From NCBI GenBank assembly GCA_034086685.1, contig JAXDZY010000063.1, positions 1 through 56,553 on the forward strand: a stretch of 56,553 nt of DNA, in the 5' to 3' direction. Of the stretch, positions 25,963-33,795 are shown piece after piece; the stretch's first letter is position 1; each line of letters opens with the position of its first letter. Source of the DNA: TWA4 sp034086685. Lineage in GTDB: Bacteria > Bacillota > Clostridia > Lachnospirales > Lachnospiraceae. The notes beneath the pieces were generated by a model, which was not told the DNA's origin, did not search any database, and worked only from the letters and a program-made list of their open reading frames with translations. The position numbers and the translations under genes are program-made.

Positions 25963-27519
25963 ATGAGTATATTAACCGTAGAGAATTTAAGCCATGGATT
26001 TGGTGACCGCGCCATTTTCGATCATGTATCATTCCGTCTGCTGAAGGGTGAGCATGTGGGGCTGATCGGGGCGAATGGGGAAGGGAAATCCACGTTTATG
26101 AATCTGATCACCGGTCATTTGCAGCCGGATGAAGGAAAGATTGAATGGGGAAAAAATGTCCGGGCAGGTTATCTGGATCAGCATACGGTGCTTCATGCGG
26201 GCATGACTATCCGCGACGTGCTGCGCAGTGCATTCGGGTGGCTGTTCGAGCTGGAGGCACAGATGAACGATATCTGTGACCGTATGGGCGATGCCTCAGC
26301 GGATGAACTGGAGAAAATGATGGAAGAGCTGGGGACGATTCAGGAGATGCTGGATGCCCATGATTTCTATATTATTGATACAAAAGTGGATGAGGTTGCC
26401 AATGCGCTGGGGTTGACCGCCATTGGCCTGGATCAGGATGTGCAGGAGCTGAGCGGAGGTCAGAGAACCAAAGTCCTGCTGGCAAAACTTCTGTTGGAAA
26501 AGCCTGATATCCTGCTGCTGGACGAGCCCACCAACTATCTGGATGTACAGCATATTGAATGGCTGAAACGCTATCTGCAGGAGTATGAGAATGCATTTAT
26601 TCTGATTTCTCATGATATTCCTTTTCTGAACAGTGTTATTAATCTGATCTATCATATGGAAAATCAGAAACTTGACAGATATCCGGGGGATTATGACAGG
26701 TTTCAGGAAGTCTATGCCATGAAAAAATCCCAGCTTCAGGCGGCTTATAACCGGCAGCAGCAGGAAATTGCCGATCTGAAGGATTTCGTGGCGAGAAATA
26801 AAGCCCGGGTGGCCACCAGAAATATGGCCATGTCCCGCCAGAAAAAACTGGATAAGATGGAAAAAATCGAACTGGCGCCCGAACGGGTAAAGCCGGAGTT
26901 CAATTTTAAAGAGGCAAGGACACCCGGACGATATATTTTTGAAACAGATGATCTGGTAATTGGCTACGACAGCCCTCTGTCCCATCCGCTGAAGCTTTCC
27001 ATGGAGCGTGGACAGAAAATAGTGCTGACCGGGGCCAATGGTATAGGAAAAACCACTTTGCTGAAAAGCATTCTTGGCCTGATTCCTGCTGTTTCCGGTT
27101 TTGCAGAGCTGGGAGATTATCTGGAAGTCGGTTATTTTGAGCAGGAAATGGACACTTCCCATACAGGAAGCTGTATCGACGAAATCTGGGGCGAATTTCC
27201 CGGATTTACCCAGTATGAGGTGCGTTCCGCTCTTGCAAAATGCGGGCTGACCACCAAACATATTGAAAGTCAGGTCCGCGTGTTAAGCGGAGGCGAGCAG
27301 GCCAAGGTACGTTTGTGCAAGCTGATCAACCGCCCTTCCAATGTGCTGGTTCTGGATGAACCCACCAATCATCTGGATGCAGATGCCAAGGCAGAATTGA
27401 AGAGGGCACTGAAAGCGTATAAAGGAAGCATCATCATGGTATGCCATGAACCGGAATTTTATGAAGATCTTGCGACAGACGTATGGGATTGTTCCAGATG
27501 GTCTCTGAAGATTGTGTGA
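25963..27519 (+). CDS. ABC-F family ATPase
   Basis: A 518-residue soluble protein with two ABC ATPase domains and no membrane segment. Walker A sites are GANGEGKST (37-45) and GANGIGKTT (about 357-365), ABC signatures LSGGQ and LSGGEQ, and Walker B sites LLLDEPTN and VLDEPTNHLD. The linker between the domains (about 245-320) is charged and helical, as in ABC-F translation factors that act at the ribosomal E site. The protein is closest in layout to YbiT-type members. It has its own upstream region and is not adjacent to resistance genes; role in translation is inferred from the family. Confidence 0.92.
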   Translation: MSILTVENLSHGFGDRAIFDHVSFRLLKGEHVGLIGANGEGKSTFMNLITGHLQPDEGKIEWGKNVRAGYLDQHTVLHAGMTIRDVLRSAFGWLFELEAQMNDICDRMGDASADELEKMMEELGTIQEMLDAHDFYIIDTKVDEVANALGLTAIGLDQDVQELSGGQRTKVLLAKLLLEKPDILLLDEPTNYLDVQHIEWLKRYLQEYENAFILISHDIPFLNSVINLIYHMENQKLDRYPGDYDRFQEVYAMKKSQLQAAYNRQQQEIADLKDFVARNKARVATRNMAMSRQKKLDKMEKIELAPERVKPEFNFKEARTPGRYIFETDDLVIGYDSPLSHPLKLSMERGQKIVLTGANGIGKTTLLKSILGLIPAVSGFAELGDYLEVGYFEQEMDTSHTGSCIDEIWGEFPGFTQYEVRSALAKCGLTTKHIESQVRVLSGGEQAKVRLCKLINRPSNVLVLDEPTNHLDADAKAELKRALKAYKGSIIMVCHEPEFYEDLATDVWDCSRWSLKIV

Positions 27520-27538
27520 GCCGGAAAAAATAAGTCTG

Positions 27539-28711
27539 TTACCACAGCTTAAACAATGAAATAATTTTGCAGAACAGCTTATATTTTGGTGTTTCCAGTT
27601 CGGCGGCGGCATTTTTCAGCTCCTGGCGGATCTGAATGCCCTGAGGACAATGCCGTTCACATTTACCGCATTCCACGCAATTGGAAGCGCTGTGGGGCTG
27701 TTTGCGGAAAGCCATGCACTGAAGATATTCTTTCCGGGCAGTAGCCGGGTTGTCCGTGTATATTTCATTGTAGCAGCGGAAGACACCGGGAATATCCACG
27801 TGATGCGGACAGGGCATACAGTAGCCGCAGCCGGTGCATCCCACTTTTATTTTTTTGCTGATTTCTTCCTTTACCTGGGAAATCAGCTTTTTTTCTTTTT
27901 CAGTCAGGCATCCCACACAGGCTCCGGAAGCACAGGCAACATTCTCTTTTACCATTTTTATGGAATTCATGCCTGAAAGAACCACGGTAACTTCAGGCTG
28001 GTTCCACAGCCAGCGGAATGCAGTACCGGCAGGCGGGCATCCTGCGTCTGAAAACAGCTGTTTGGCCGGCTCGGGCAGAAGATTGACCAGACGTCCGCCC
28101 CGCAGCGGTTCCATGATAATTACCGGGATTCCCTTTGAAGCGGCATAATGGAGTCCTTTTCGGCCTGCCTGGCTGTGCTCATCCATGTAATTGTACTGAA
28201 TCTGGCAGAAATCCCAGTCATAGGCATCGATCAGTTCGGTGAAATTGTCTGTATTTCCGTGGTAGGAGAAACCGATGCTGCGGATCTGTCCGCTCTCCAG
28301 CTTTTCCTGAATCCAGTCATCGATTCCCATGGAACAGAGCTTTTTCCAGGTGGGCAGATCTGTCAGCATATGCATCAGATAATAATCAATGTGATCTGTC
28401 CTCAGACGCTTCAGTTCCTCCTGAAAACAGCGTTCCATGCCGGCTTTGGATTTAATCAGGTAATGAGGCAGCTTGGTTGCGATATATACGGAATCGCGCA
28501 GGTGATTGCGTTCCAGTATTGTACCCAGGGCAGCTTCACTGCCGTTGTAAACGTATGCGGTATCAAAATAATTGACGCCTGCTTTAATGGCGGTCAGAAT
28601 TTCCTTTTCTGTTTTCTTCAGGTCAATCTGTCCGTGCTTTTTGCTGAAGCGAAGACAGCCATATCCAAGAATGGATAATTGAGTACCTTTTTTGTCGGTG
28701 CGATAAAGCAT
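27539..28711 (-). CDS. Aldo/keto reductase with C-terminal ferredoxin domain
   Basis: A 390-residue fusion. Residues 1-280 form an aldo/keto reductase barrel with YFDTAYVY (Asp and Tyr of the catalytic tetrad) and IATKLP (Lys); the usual His position is in the DYYLMH segment. Residues about 285-375 carry two iron-sulfur motifs, CTGCGYCMPCPH and CVECGKCERHCPQ. This domain order is typical of anaerobe oxidoreductases of unknown substrate; electrons may pass between NAD(P)H and ferredoxin. It converges with the ABC-F gene with a 20-base gap. Confidence 0.9.
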   Translation of the reverse strand: MLYRTDKKGTQLSILGYGCLRFSKKHGQIDLKKTEKEILTAIKAGVNYFDTAYVYNGSEAALGTILERNHLRDSVYIATKLPHYLIKSKAGMERCFQEELKRLRTDHIDYYLMHMLTDLPTWKKLCSMGIDDWIQEKLESGQIRSIGFSYHGNTDNFTELIDAYDWDFCQIQYNYMDEHSQAGRKGLHYAASKGIPVIIMEPLRGGRLVNLLPEPAKQLFSDAGCPPAGTAFRWLWNQPEVTVVLSGMNSIKMVKENVACASGACVGCLTEKEKKLISQVKEEISKKIKVGCTGCGYCMPCPHHVDIPGVFRCYNEIYTDNPATARKEYLQCMAFRKQPHSASNCVECGKCERHCPQGIQIRQELKNAAAELETPKYKLFCKIISLFKLW

Positions 28712-28936
28712 ATTCGGTTAATTCCTTTCTCTGTCTGATATCCCCAAGTATATCATGAAATGCTGATGATTTGCTCAAAAAGGTGAAAAATAAGACCGCT
28801 CAACTGAAAAAAAGGGTCGATACCAATTTGGTTATAATTATTAACTGTATTTTTCAGGAAAAGTAATTTCAAGTTTAGGAACTTTATAAAATGAAAAGAA
28901 TTCGTTCACAAAATGTCCACATTTCTTCTGTATACT
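28712..28936. other. Divergent intergenic region
   Basis: This AT-rich stretch carries the minus-strand ribosome binding site and a TATACT-like box (complement near 28747-28752) for the aldo/keto reductase. TATACT at 28931-28936 may start the plus-strand RNA that follows, although its best upstream box, TTCACA (28905-28910), has a 20-base spacer. Confidence 0.4.
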
Positions 28937-29077
28937 TTAGGACAGATGAAGGAAATCACAGACCAATTTCCTCATCAGTGCTGTGATGGGGACCACAGCA
29001 TGACAATAAGTTTTCTTTCTTTTTTCATAGTGAATCTTCTCTGAAAAATGCAGCTGAATCCGACAGCTGCATTTTTT
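28937..29077 (+). ncRNA. Candidate small RNA with three hairpins
   Basis: After a TATACT box the RNA would fold into GATGA-AGGAAAT with ATTTCCT-CATC (about 28943-28976), then TGCTGTG with CACAGCA (about 28979-29001) followed by a U-rich run. It ends in a strong terminator, AATGCAGCTG (29047-29056) with CAGCTGCATT (29064-29073) and six T. No reading frame with a ribosome binding site lies inside. It matches no RNA family I can name. It could also be an attenuated leader of the DUF6472 gene 155 bases downstream. Confidence 0.45.
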
Positions 29078-29232
29078 CGTATATCTGCAGCTGTAAAATC
29101 CATGTGAAAATCCATGGCTCCCGGTTGAAATAGGGCTGTCAGGATGTTAAGATAGAAAAGTTCGGCAAGGTCAGAAGAAGCATGGTTTCATTATTGCGTG
29201 TGCCGTCCATCAGACGGGGAATGGAGATTTTT

Positions 29233-29406
29233 ATGGAAAATTGTGAATACTGCGCATATTATGTGTATGATGAAGATGATGAAGAGTACTACTGTGATGT
29301 GTATATGGATGAGGATGATGCGGCAAAGCTTGCTCAGGGGCATTATCGTGCCTGCCCGTACTTTAAGTCCGGAGATGAGTATGCTGTAGTCAGAAAACAG
29401 ATGTAA
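29233..29406 (+). CDS. DUF6472 family small acidic Cys protein
   Basis: A 57-residue protein, MENCEYCAYYVYDEDD at the N-terminus, with four cysteines (CEYC, YYCDV, ACPYF) that could bind a metal. Very acidic in the first half. It matches DUF6472, which I recall from Lachnospiraceae. The ATG at 29233 has GGAG six bases upstream and is preferred over an upstream ATG at 29182. Function unknown. It precedes a GNAT gene by about 90 bases. Confidence 0.75.
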   Translation: MENCEYCAYYVYDEDDEEYYCDVYMDEDDAAKLAQGHYRACPYFKSGDEYAVVRKQM

Positions 29407-29493
29407 TGCTCTGTGCGCATTCATGGTGAGTGCATTGCGGTGGAATACAAATGTGAAAAATAATTGAAAAATAATGGAGAGTGGAAAGTTTTT

Positions 29494-30120
29494 ATGGAAA
29501 AGATGTTGATTCGTCAGCAGAATCTTGAAGAGATGAAAGAGATTTATCACGGAATGCTTGCCAGGCATTTTCCTTCAGATGAGATCAAGCCTTTCAGCCG
29601 GATCAAAGAATCATATGAGAAAGGTGAGTATGTGGGATATGGACTTTATGAAGACAGGCCTGATGCAGAGTGTCTGGCTTATGCCTGGCTGTGCCGGATT
29701 TCCAGTGAGAACTGGATTTTGCTGGATTATTATGCAGTAACGGAAAAACTGCGGGGACAGGGGATGGGAAGCTGGTTTCTGAAGCAGATTTTTGAAAAAT
29801 ATTCCCGGGGAATGTCTGTGATTATCGAAGTGGAGGATCCTGACCGGATCAGGGAGGATCAGGCAATATCTTTGGAAGAAGAACGTGAAAAACGTCTGCG
29901 CCGTATGTCATTTTATCTGAAAAACGGGGTAAAACAAACGGAACTGCGTGCCAGTGTATTCCAGATACCGTACAGCATCATGGTTTATTTTCCGCAAGAC
30001 AGTGAACAAAGTGTAGTGTCTTTTGACCGGGAAAGCCTGAAAAGGGCTTATTATTATTTCTATTCCCGTGTTCCCTGGAATGTGAAGATCGGTGAGATGC
30101 ACGAAATTGAGCAACAGTAA
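29494..30120 (+). CDS. GNAT family N-acetyltransferase
   Basis: A 208-residue predicted acetyltransferase. The acetyl-CoA-binding loop is seen in VTEKLRGQGMGSWFLKQI (about 83-100), with flanking strands typical of GNAT folds. The C-terminal part after about residue 125 is longer than usual and ends FYSRVPWNVKIGEMHEIE. The ATG at 29494 with GGAAAG upstream is preferred over a TTG at 29464. The substrate cannot be told. It is probably co-transcribed with the DUF6472 gene. Confidence 0.8.
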   Translation: MEKMLIRQQNLEEMKEIYHGMLARHFPSDEIKPFSRIKESYEKGEYVGYGLYEDRPDAECLAYAWLCRISSENWILLDYYAVTEKLRGQGMGSWFLKQIFEKYSRGMSVIIEVEDPDRIREDQAISLEEEREKRLRRMSFYLKNGVKQTELRASVFQIPYSIMVYFPQDSEQSVVSFDRESLKRAYYYFYSRVPWNVKIGEMHEIEQQ

Positions 30121-30138
30121 ATATTTCCGGAAAAATTA

Positions 30139-30197
30139 TTGATTTATCGCAGCTGTTCGTCTATAATAACCAAACAAACCCCATGGTCCTATGGGGT
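30139..30197 (+). promoter_or_regulatory. csoR promoter with CsoR operator
   Basis: TTGATT (30139-30144) and TATAAT (30162-30167) are 17 bases apart. Directly downstream, over the start site, lies ACCCCAT-N6-ATGGGGT (30178-30197), an inverted repeat of the kind bound by copper-sensing CsoR proteins. This indicates autoregulation of the gene at 30277. Confidence 0.75.
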
Positions 30198-30276
30198 ATA
30201 CATATTTTAAGTCGGGGTATGTTGAGCTTCGGCTGCAGGCGAGACAACTATGATCAGTAACAGGAGGGACAGCTAT

Positions 30277-30552
30277 ATGAAACAATGTATGGATTCAGCG
30301 AATCTTCACAGGAGACTGAAAAAAATTGCAGGTCAGGTAAATGCCATTGACCGGATGATAGACGAAGACGTTCCATGTGAGGATATTCTTCTTCAGATCA
30401 ATGCAGCGAAATCTGCACTGCACAAAGTGGGACAGATCGTGCTGGAAGGACATCTCCAGCATTGTGTGAGAGATGGAATTGAACATGGAGATGCAGAGCA
30501 GACCATTGCCAATTTTGCAAAGGCAGTGGAACGTTTTTCCAATATGAAGTAG
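30277..30552 (+). CDS. csoR: CsoR-family copper-sensing repressor
   Basis: A 91-residue all-helical repressor of the CsoR/RcnR/FrmR family. The Cu(I) ligand set Cys-His-Cys is present at Cys34, His59 and Cys63 with the same spacing as in known CsoR proteins, which supports copper rather than nickel or formaldehyde sensing. The ATG at 30277 has AGGAGGG upstream. It normally releases DNA when it binds Cu(I), inducing copA and copZ, but neither gene is present here. G/C-rich operator copies lie both before the gene and after it. Confidence 0.9.
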   Translation: MKQCMDSANLHRRLKKIAGQVNAIDRMIDEDVPCEDILLQINAAKSALHKVGQIVLEGHLQHCVRDGIEHGDAEQTIANFAKAVERFSNMK

Positions 30553-30597
30553 CGGGAAACGCCGGATACAATCTGCAAACAGTTTGCAAAAAAACAG

Positions 30598-30646
30598 TTG
30601 ACAGCATATGAGGAATGCAGTATTATATACGCATACCCCTTGGGGT
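30598..30646 (+). promoter_or_regulatory. Second CsoR-box promoter
   Basis: A consensus promoter, TTGACA (30598-30603) and TATTAT (30621-30626) with a 17-base spacer, followed at the start site by the perfect palindrome ACCCCTTGGGGT (30635-30646). The box resembles the csoR autoregulatory site, so copper should control this promoter. It reads into a strong hairpin 40 bases later rather than into a copper gene. Confidence 0.75.
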
Positions 30647-30727
30647 AATTGAAATAGCATGTTTCTTTTTTCTGATATAGTTGTCTAAACAAATCGGCCC
30701 GGTCATGTACCGGGTCGATTTGTTTGT
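30633..30727 (+). ncRNA. Candidate CsoR-controlled small RNA
   Basis: From the CsoR-box promoter a transcript of about 90-95 bases would end in a 16-bp hairpin, AAACAAATCGGCCCGG (30687-30702) with CCGGGTCGATTTGTTT (30710-30725), complete apart from one G-U pair. The region in between has a run CTTTTTTCT and no convincing reading frame. The downstream ogg gene starts 45 bases after the hairpin, so the RNA could instead be an attenuated leader of ogg. Confidence 0.45.
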
Positions 30728-30741
30728 ATAAAAGGACATAT

Positions 30742-30780
30742 ATGAAGGAGTTTTTAGAAAAAGTGAGTACATATGGATAA
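30742..30780 (+). CDS. Possible 12-residue leader peptide coupled to ogg
   Basis: ATG at 30742, with AAAGGA six bases upstream, encodes MKEFLEKVSTYG and stops at 30778-30780. Its end overlaps the ogg start (ATG at 30773). The ogg start has no good ribosome binding site of its own, so translation of this peptide could deliver ribosomes to ogg. Very short, so it may be chance. Confidence 0.3.
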   Translation: MKEFLEKVSTYG

Positions 30781-31657
30781 CAGATTTGAGACAAATGAAT
30801 TTCAGATGAAGATTAAATATCTGGATCTTGTACAGACAGCAGATTCAGGTCAGTGTTTTCGATGGAAAAAGGCGAATGAAGATAAAAACGGCTGTACTTA
30901 TGAAATACCGGCGTTTGGCAGGGTACTGAAGATCAGACAGCAGGGAGAGAATTTTACATTTTACTGCAGTGAACAGGAATTCAGGGAGATCTGGTGGAAT
31001 TATCTGGATTTATCAGGAGATTACGAACAGTATCTGAATTCTGTGGATGAAACGGATGAATTCCTGAAAGCGGCATCCCGGTATGGAAGCGGAATCAGGA
31101 TTTTGCGGCAGGATCCGTGGGAGACGGCGGTATCATTCCTTATTTCCCAGTGCAATAATATCCCCCGGATTAAGGGGTGTATTGAGAAAATATGCAGGTA
31201 TTTCGGTGAGGATGGGATCTGCTTTCCCACTCCGGAGCGTCTGGCGGCACTGGAGGGAGAGGAGCTTTCTCTTTTTCGGAAAGGATGCAGTCTGGGATAT
31301 CGGGATGAGTATATTCTGAGTCTGGCCGGAAGGATTGCCAAAGGCAGCTTCAGTCTGGAAGAATGTGGAGAGCTTCCCTATGAGGAGTGTGTAAGGAAGC
31401 TGAGAACACTTCAGGGAGTAGGGCCGAAGGTGGCTGACTGTATTGCGTTGTTCGGATTTCATAAAATAGATGCATTTCCCATTGATGTTCACATGAAACA
31501 GGTTCTGTATGATCATTATTACAGTGAGGATCTGGATAAATTATCCCGGACAAAGCAGCTGAAAACCATGGAAGACAGGTATTTTTCCCGTTATTCCGGT
31601 TACCGCGGCATTATTCAGCAGTGGATATTTGCCTATGTGATCGGTAACGAAACATGA
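30773..31657 (+). CDS. ogg: 8-oxoguanine DNA glycosylase (OGG1-like)
   Basis: A 294-residue DNA glycosylase/AP lyase that removes oxidised guanine. The N-terminal OGG_N domain (about 12-115) includes SGQCFRWKK, and the HhH-GPD domain follows with LQGVGPKVADC, where Lys219 is the expected catalytic nucleophile, and PIDVH with Asp238 as the catalytic acid. There is no competing in-frame start, because an upstream stop codon lies close by. It may be translationally coupled to a 12-codon frame upstream. Confidence 0.93.
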   Translation: MDNRFETNEFQMKIKYLDLVQTADSGQCFRWKKANEDKNGCTYEIPAFGRVLKIRQQGENFTFYCSEQEFREIWWNYLDLSGDYEQYLNSVDETDEFLKAASRYGSGIRILRQDPWETAVSFLISQCNNIPRIKGCIEKICRYFGEDGICFPTPERLAALEGEELSLFRKGCSLGYRDEYILSLAGRIAKGSFSLEECGELPYEECVRKLRTLQGVGPKVADCIALFGFHKIDAFPIDVHMKQVLYDHYYSEDLDKLSRTKQLKTMEDRYFSRYSGYRGIIQQWIFAYVIGNET

Positions 31658-31666
31658 TAATAAAAC

Positions 31667-31726
31667 TTTACAACAGACTTTACAGTTGATTTTACAGTTG
31701 AATTTACAGTAAGAAAATAGTATACT
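31667..31726 (+). promoter_or_regulatory. PTS gene promoter with four 12-bp-phased TTTACA repeats
   Basis: TTTACA occurs at 31667, 31679, 31691 and 31703, exactly 12 bases apart, most copies within TTTACAGTTGA. The promoter TTGAAT (31698-31703) and TATACT (31721-31726), with a 17-base spacer, overlaps the last copy. The array could bind a regulator cooperatively. Confidence 0.65.
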
Positions 31727-31787
31727 ATTAGCCGAAGTAACTGAAGAAAAAGAGATTCATACATGAGGTGAGAAAGGAAAACTGTTT

Positions 31788-32804
31788 ATGAAAGAATTTT
31801 TGAAGAGAAAAGGCGTGAATATCAGTGTAAAGACCTATCTGATCGACGCTATGGGTGCCATGGCATTCGGTCTGTTTGCATCCCTGCTGATCGGTACTAT
31901 TTTCGGAACACTGGGGGATAAAACCGGTGTGGAGATTTTCAAGACAATTCAGCAGTATGCCGGTACCAAGGCAGCGACAGGCCCCGCTCTTGGTGTGGCT
32001 ATTGCCTATGCTCTGCATGCTCCGCAGCTGGTGCTGTTTTCAGCGGCAACGGTAGGTTTTGCCGGCAATGATCTGGGAGGCCCGGTGGGAGCCCTGCTGG
32101 CCACCATAGTGGCAACAGAGCTTGGAAAGATCGTATCGAAAGAGACAAGAATCGATATTCTGGTAACTCCTGCGGTAACTGTTTTTTCCGGTACAGTTAT
32201 TGCCGTGTTTGTAGGTCCCGGTGTATCAGGCTTCATGACAGCGTTCGGCAATCTGATCAAAGCTGCCACAGAGATGCAGCCGTTCCTTATGGGTATTCTG
32301 GTATCGGCTCTGGTGGGTATCGCTCTGACACTTCCCATCAGCAGTGCGGCACTCTGCATCATGCTTTCCCTGGATGGAATCGCAGGCGGCGCAGCTACGG
32401 CAGGCTGCTGTGCACAGATGATTGGATTTGCCGTTATGAGTTTCCGGGAAAACGGCTGGGGCGGACTGCTGGCTCAGGGACTGGGAACTTCCATGCTGCA
32501 GATTGGCAATATCGTAAAGAATCCCCGTATCTGGATTCCGCCGATCATTGCATCCATGATTACAGGGCCCATTGCAACGGTGGTATTTAAGATGGAGAAT
32601 ATTGCAGCCGGAGCAGGTATGGGTACCTGCGGTCTGGTGGGCCCTATTGGCGTCTATACAGCCATGACAGACGGAGGAACAGGCATGTGGATTGGCATTG
32701 CACTGGTATGCTTTATCCTGCCCGGGGTAATTACTTTTGTTATCGGAGAAATTTTCCGTAAGATTGGCTGGATCAAAGACGGTGATCTGAAGCTGGATGT
32801 GTAA
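31788..32804 (+). CDS. PTS-type transporter subunit IIC (EIIC_2 family)
   Basis: A 338-residue integral membrane protein with about nine to ten helices, rich in Gly and Ala. It matches the PTS_EIIC_2 type (for example TYLIDAMGAMAFGLFASLL and IPPIIASMITGP). No EIIA or EIIB gene is adjacent, so it may not work as a classical phosphotransferase permease. The substrate is unknown. The HAD gene begins 47 bases downstream and may dephosphorylate or otherwise process its substrate; that link is inference only. Confidence 0.88.
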   Translation: MKEFLKRKGVNISVKTYLIDAMGAMAFGLFASLLIGTIFGTLGDKTGVEIFKTIQQYAGTKAATGPALGVAIAYALHAPQLVLFSAATVGFAGNDLGGPVGALLATIVATELGKIVSKETRIDILVTPAVTVFSGTVIAVFVGPGVSGFMTAFGNLIKAATEMQPFLMGILVSALVGIALTLPISSAALCIMLSLDGIAGGAATAGCCAQMIGFAVMSFRENGWGGLLAQGLGTSMLQIGNIVKNPRIWIPPIIASMITGPIATVVFKMENIAAGAGMGTCGLVGPIGVYTAMTDGGTGMWIGIALVCFILPGVITFVIGEIFRKIGWIKDGDLKLDV

Positions 32805-32851
32805 ATGGAAAGGCTTGTTTTGGAACTGCAGGAAGGAGAACAGGGAGAAAT

Positions 32852-33424
32852 ATGGCGATACGATATGCAATCTGGGATCTGGACGGAACGCTGCTGGATT
32901 CCCTTGATATGTGGAAAAAGCTTGCAGGGCGTTATCTGAATACGCTGGGAATCTGTCAGATACCGGAGAATCTGGAGCAGATCGTGGATTCCATGTCTCT
33001 GGAGGAATCGGCGGATTATCTGAAATCGGAATTTGACCTGCCTTACAGCCGCGATGAGATCATGGAGCAGTTTATGAATCTGGTCCGCAGGTTATACGAG
33101 GAAGAGATCCCCTTTTTTCCCCGGACAAAACAGATGGTGCTTGATCTGTACCGAAACGGATGCCGTATGTGCATTCTGACTACAACAGAAAAAGCATGTG
33201 CAGAAGCAGCCCTTAAAAGAGGAGAGATCAGGCATTGTTTTGAAAAAATCTACACATGCAGCGATCTGGGAATGAACAAAAGAGAACCGGAAATTTATCA
33301 GAAAACCTGTGAATTGATGAATTTTATGCCGGCTGATACCATGATCTATGAAGATGCCGATTATGCACTGGAAAGTGCAGCCGGCTCCGGATGCAGGGTA
33401 ACGGATGTGAGAAAGATACTTTAA
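32852..33424 (+). CDS. HAD family phosphatase
   Basis: A 190-residue HAD hydrolase. Motif I, WDLDGTLLDS (8-17), contains the nucleophilic Asp; motif II is ILTTTE, with Lys and the acidic pair in NKREPEIYQ and IYEDADYAL. The cap region between about 20 and 85 is small and helical, as in beta-phosphoglucomutase-like phosphatases. GGAGAA lies upstream. It is probably co-transcribed with the PTS IIC gene. Confidence 0.9.
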   Translation: MAIRYAIWDLDGTLLDSLDMWKKLAGRYLNTLGICQIPENLEQIVDSMSLEESADYLKSEFDLPYSRDEIMEQFMNLVRRLYEEEIPFFPRTKQMVLDLYRNGCRMCILTTTEKACAEAALKRGEIRHCFEKIYTCSDLGMNKREPEIYQKTCELMNFMPADTMIYEDADYALESAAGSGCRVTDVRKIL

Positions 33425-33527
33425 ACCAGGGAACAGTTATCATTTTTTTATAACCGTTATGAAAAATTTCCGAAATGTTCATAAGTCATTCAAATATAGG
33501 TCACAGTATTATCACAAAAGCAGGTTA

Positions 33528-33635
33528 TTATATAACCATCAACAAAAACAACACCGCAAGAAAAAAGAATAACGAACCGATGAAAATCGGGGGATGAATC
33601 AGATTACAGGATTTTATTTTCGATAAATTTTTCAT
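33528..33635 (-). CDS. 35-residue single-helix membrane peptide
   Basis: On the minus strand, ATG (complement 33633-33635) is preceded by AAAGGAG at good spacing and opens a 35-codon frame. The peptide has a basic N-terminus (MKNLSKIKSC) followed by one hydrophobic helix (IFIGSLFFFLAVLFLLMVI) and stops at 33528. The strong ribosome binding site and the clear membrane topology support a real small protein. A 17-bp hairpin lies just upstream on the same strand. Function unknown; regulatory peptide, toxin-like peptide or small membrane subunit are all possible. Confidence 0.55.
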   Translation of the reverse strand: MKNLSKIKSCNLIHPPIFIGSLFFFLAVLFLLMVI

Positions 33636-33649
33636 AACTTTCTCCTTTC

Positions 33650-33686
33650 AAATAAACAGGGCAGCCACAGGCTGCCCTGTTTATTT
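33650..33686. terminator. Perfect 17-bp inverted repeat
   Basis: AAATAAACAGGGCAGCC (33650-33666) pairs with GGCTGCCCTGTTTATTT (33670-33686) around a three-base loop. The flanking A/T arms make it a plausible bidirectional terminator. It ends the HAD transcript on the plus strand and lies directly before the small membrane gene on the minus strand. Confidence 0.8.
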
Positions 33687-33716
33687 GAGGGTGCATTCAG
33701 GCGCACGTTTATCTGT

Positions 33717-33745
33717 TTGACAAGTACTGCAGATACCGCTACAAT
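33717..33745 (+). promoter_or_regulatory. Promoter of the NUDIX gene
   Basis: TTGACA (33717-33722) and TACAAT (33740-33745) with a 17-base spacer, 51 bases before the ATG at 33796. Confidence 0.75.
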
Positions 33746-33795
33746 AAAATCAGTGAAATCTGTAAGTCGATACAGCGTATAAAGGAGGACGTATT

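Noticed and set aside
25963..27519. Antibiotic resistance by ribosomal protection (ABC-F).
   Set aside because: Both ABC-F proteins resemble housekeeping members and lie outside resistance contexts; sequence alone does not support a resistance call.
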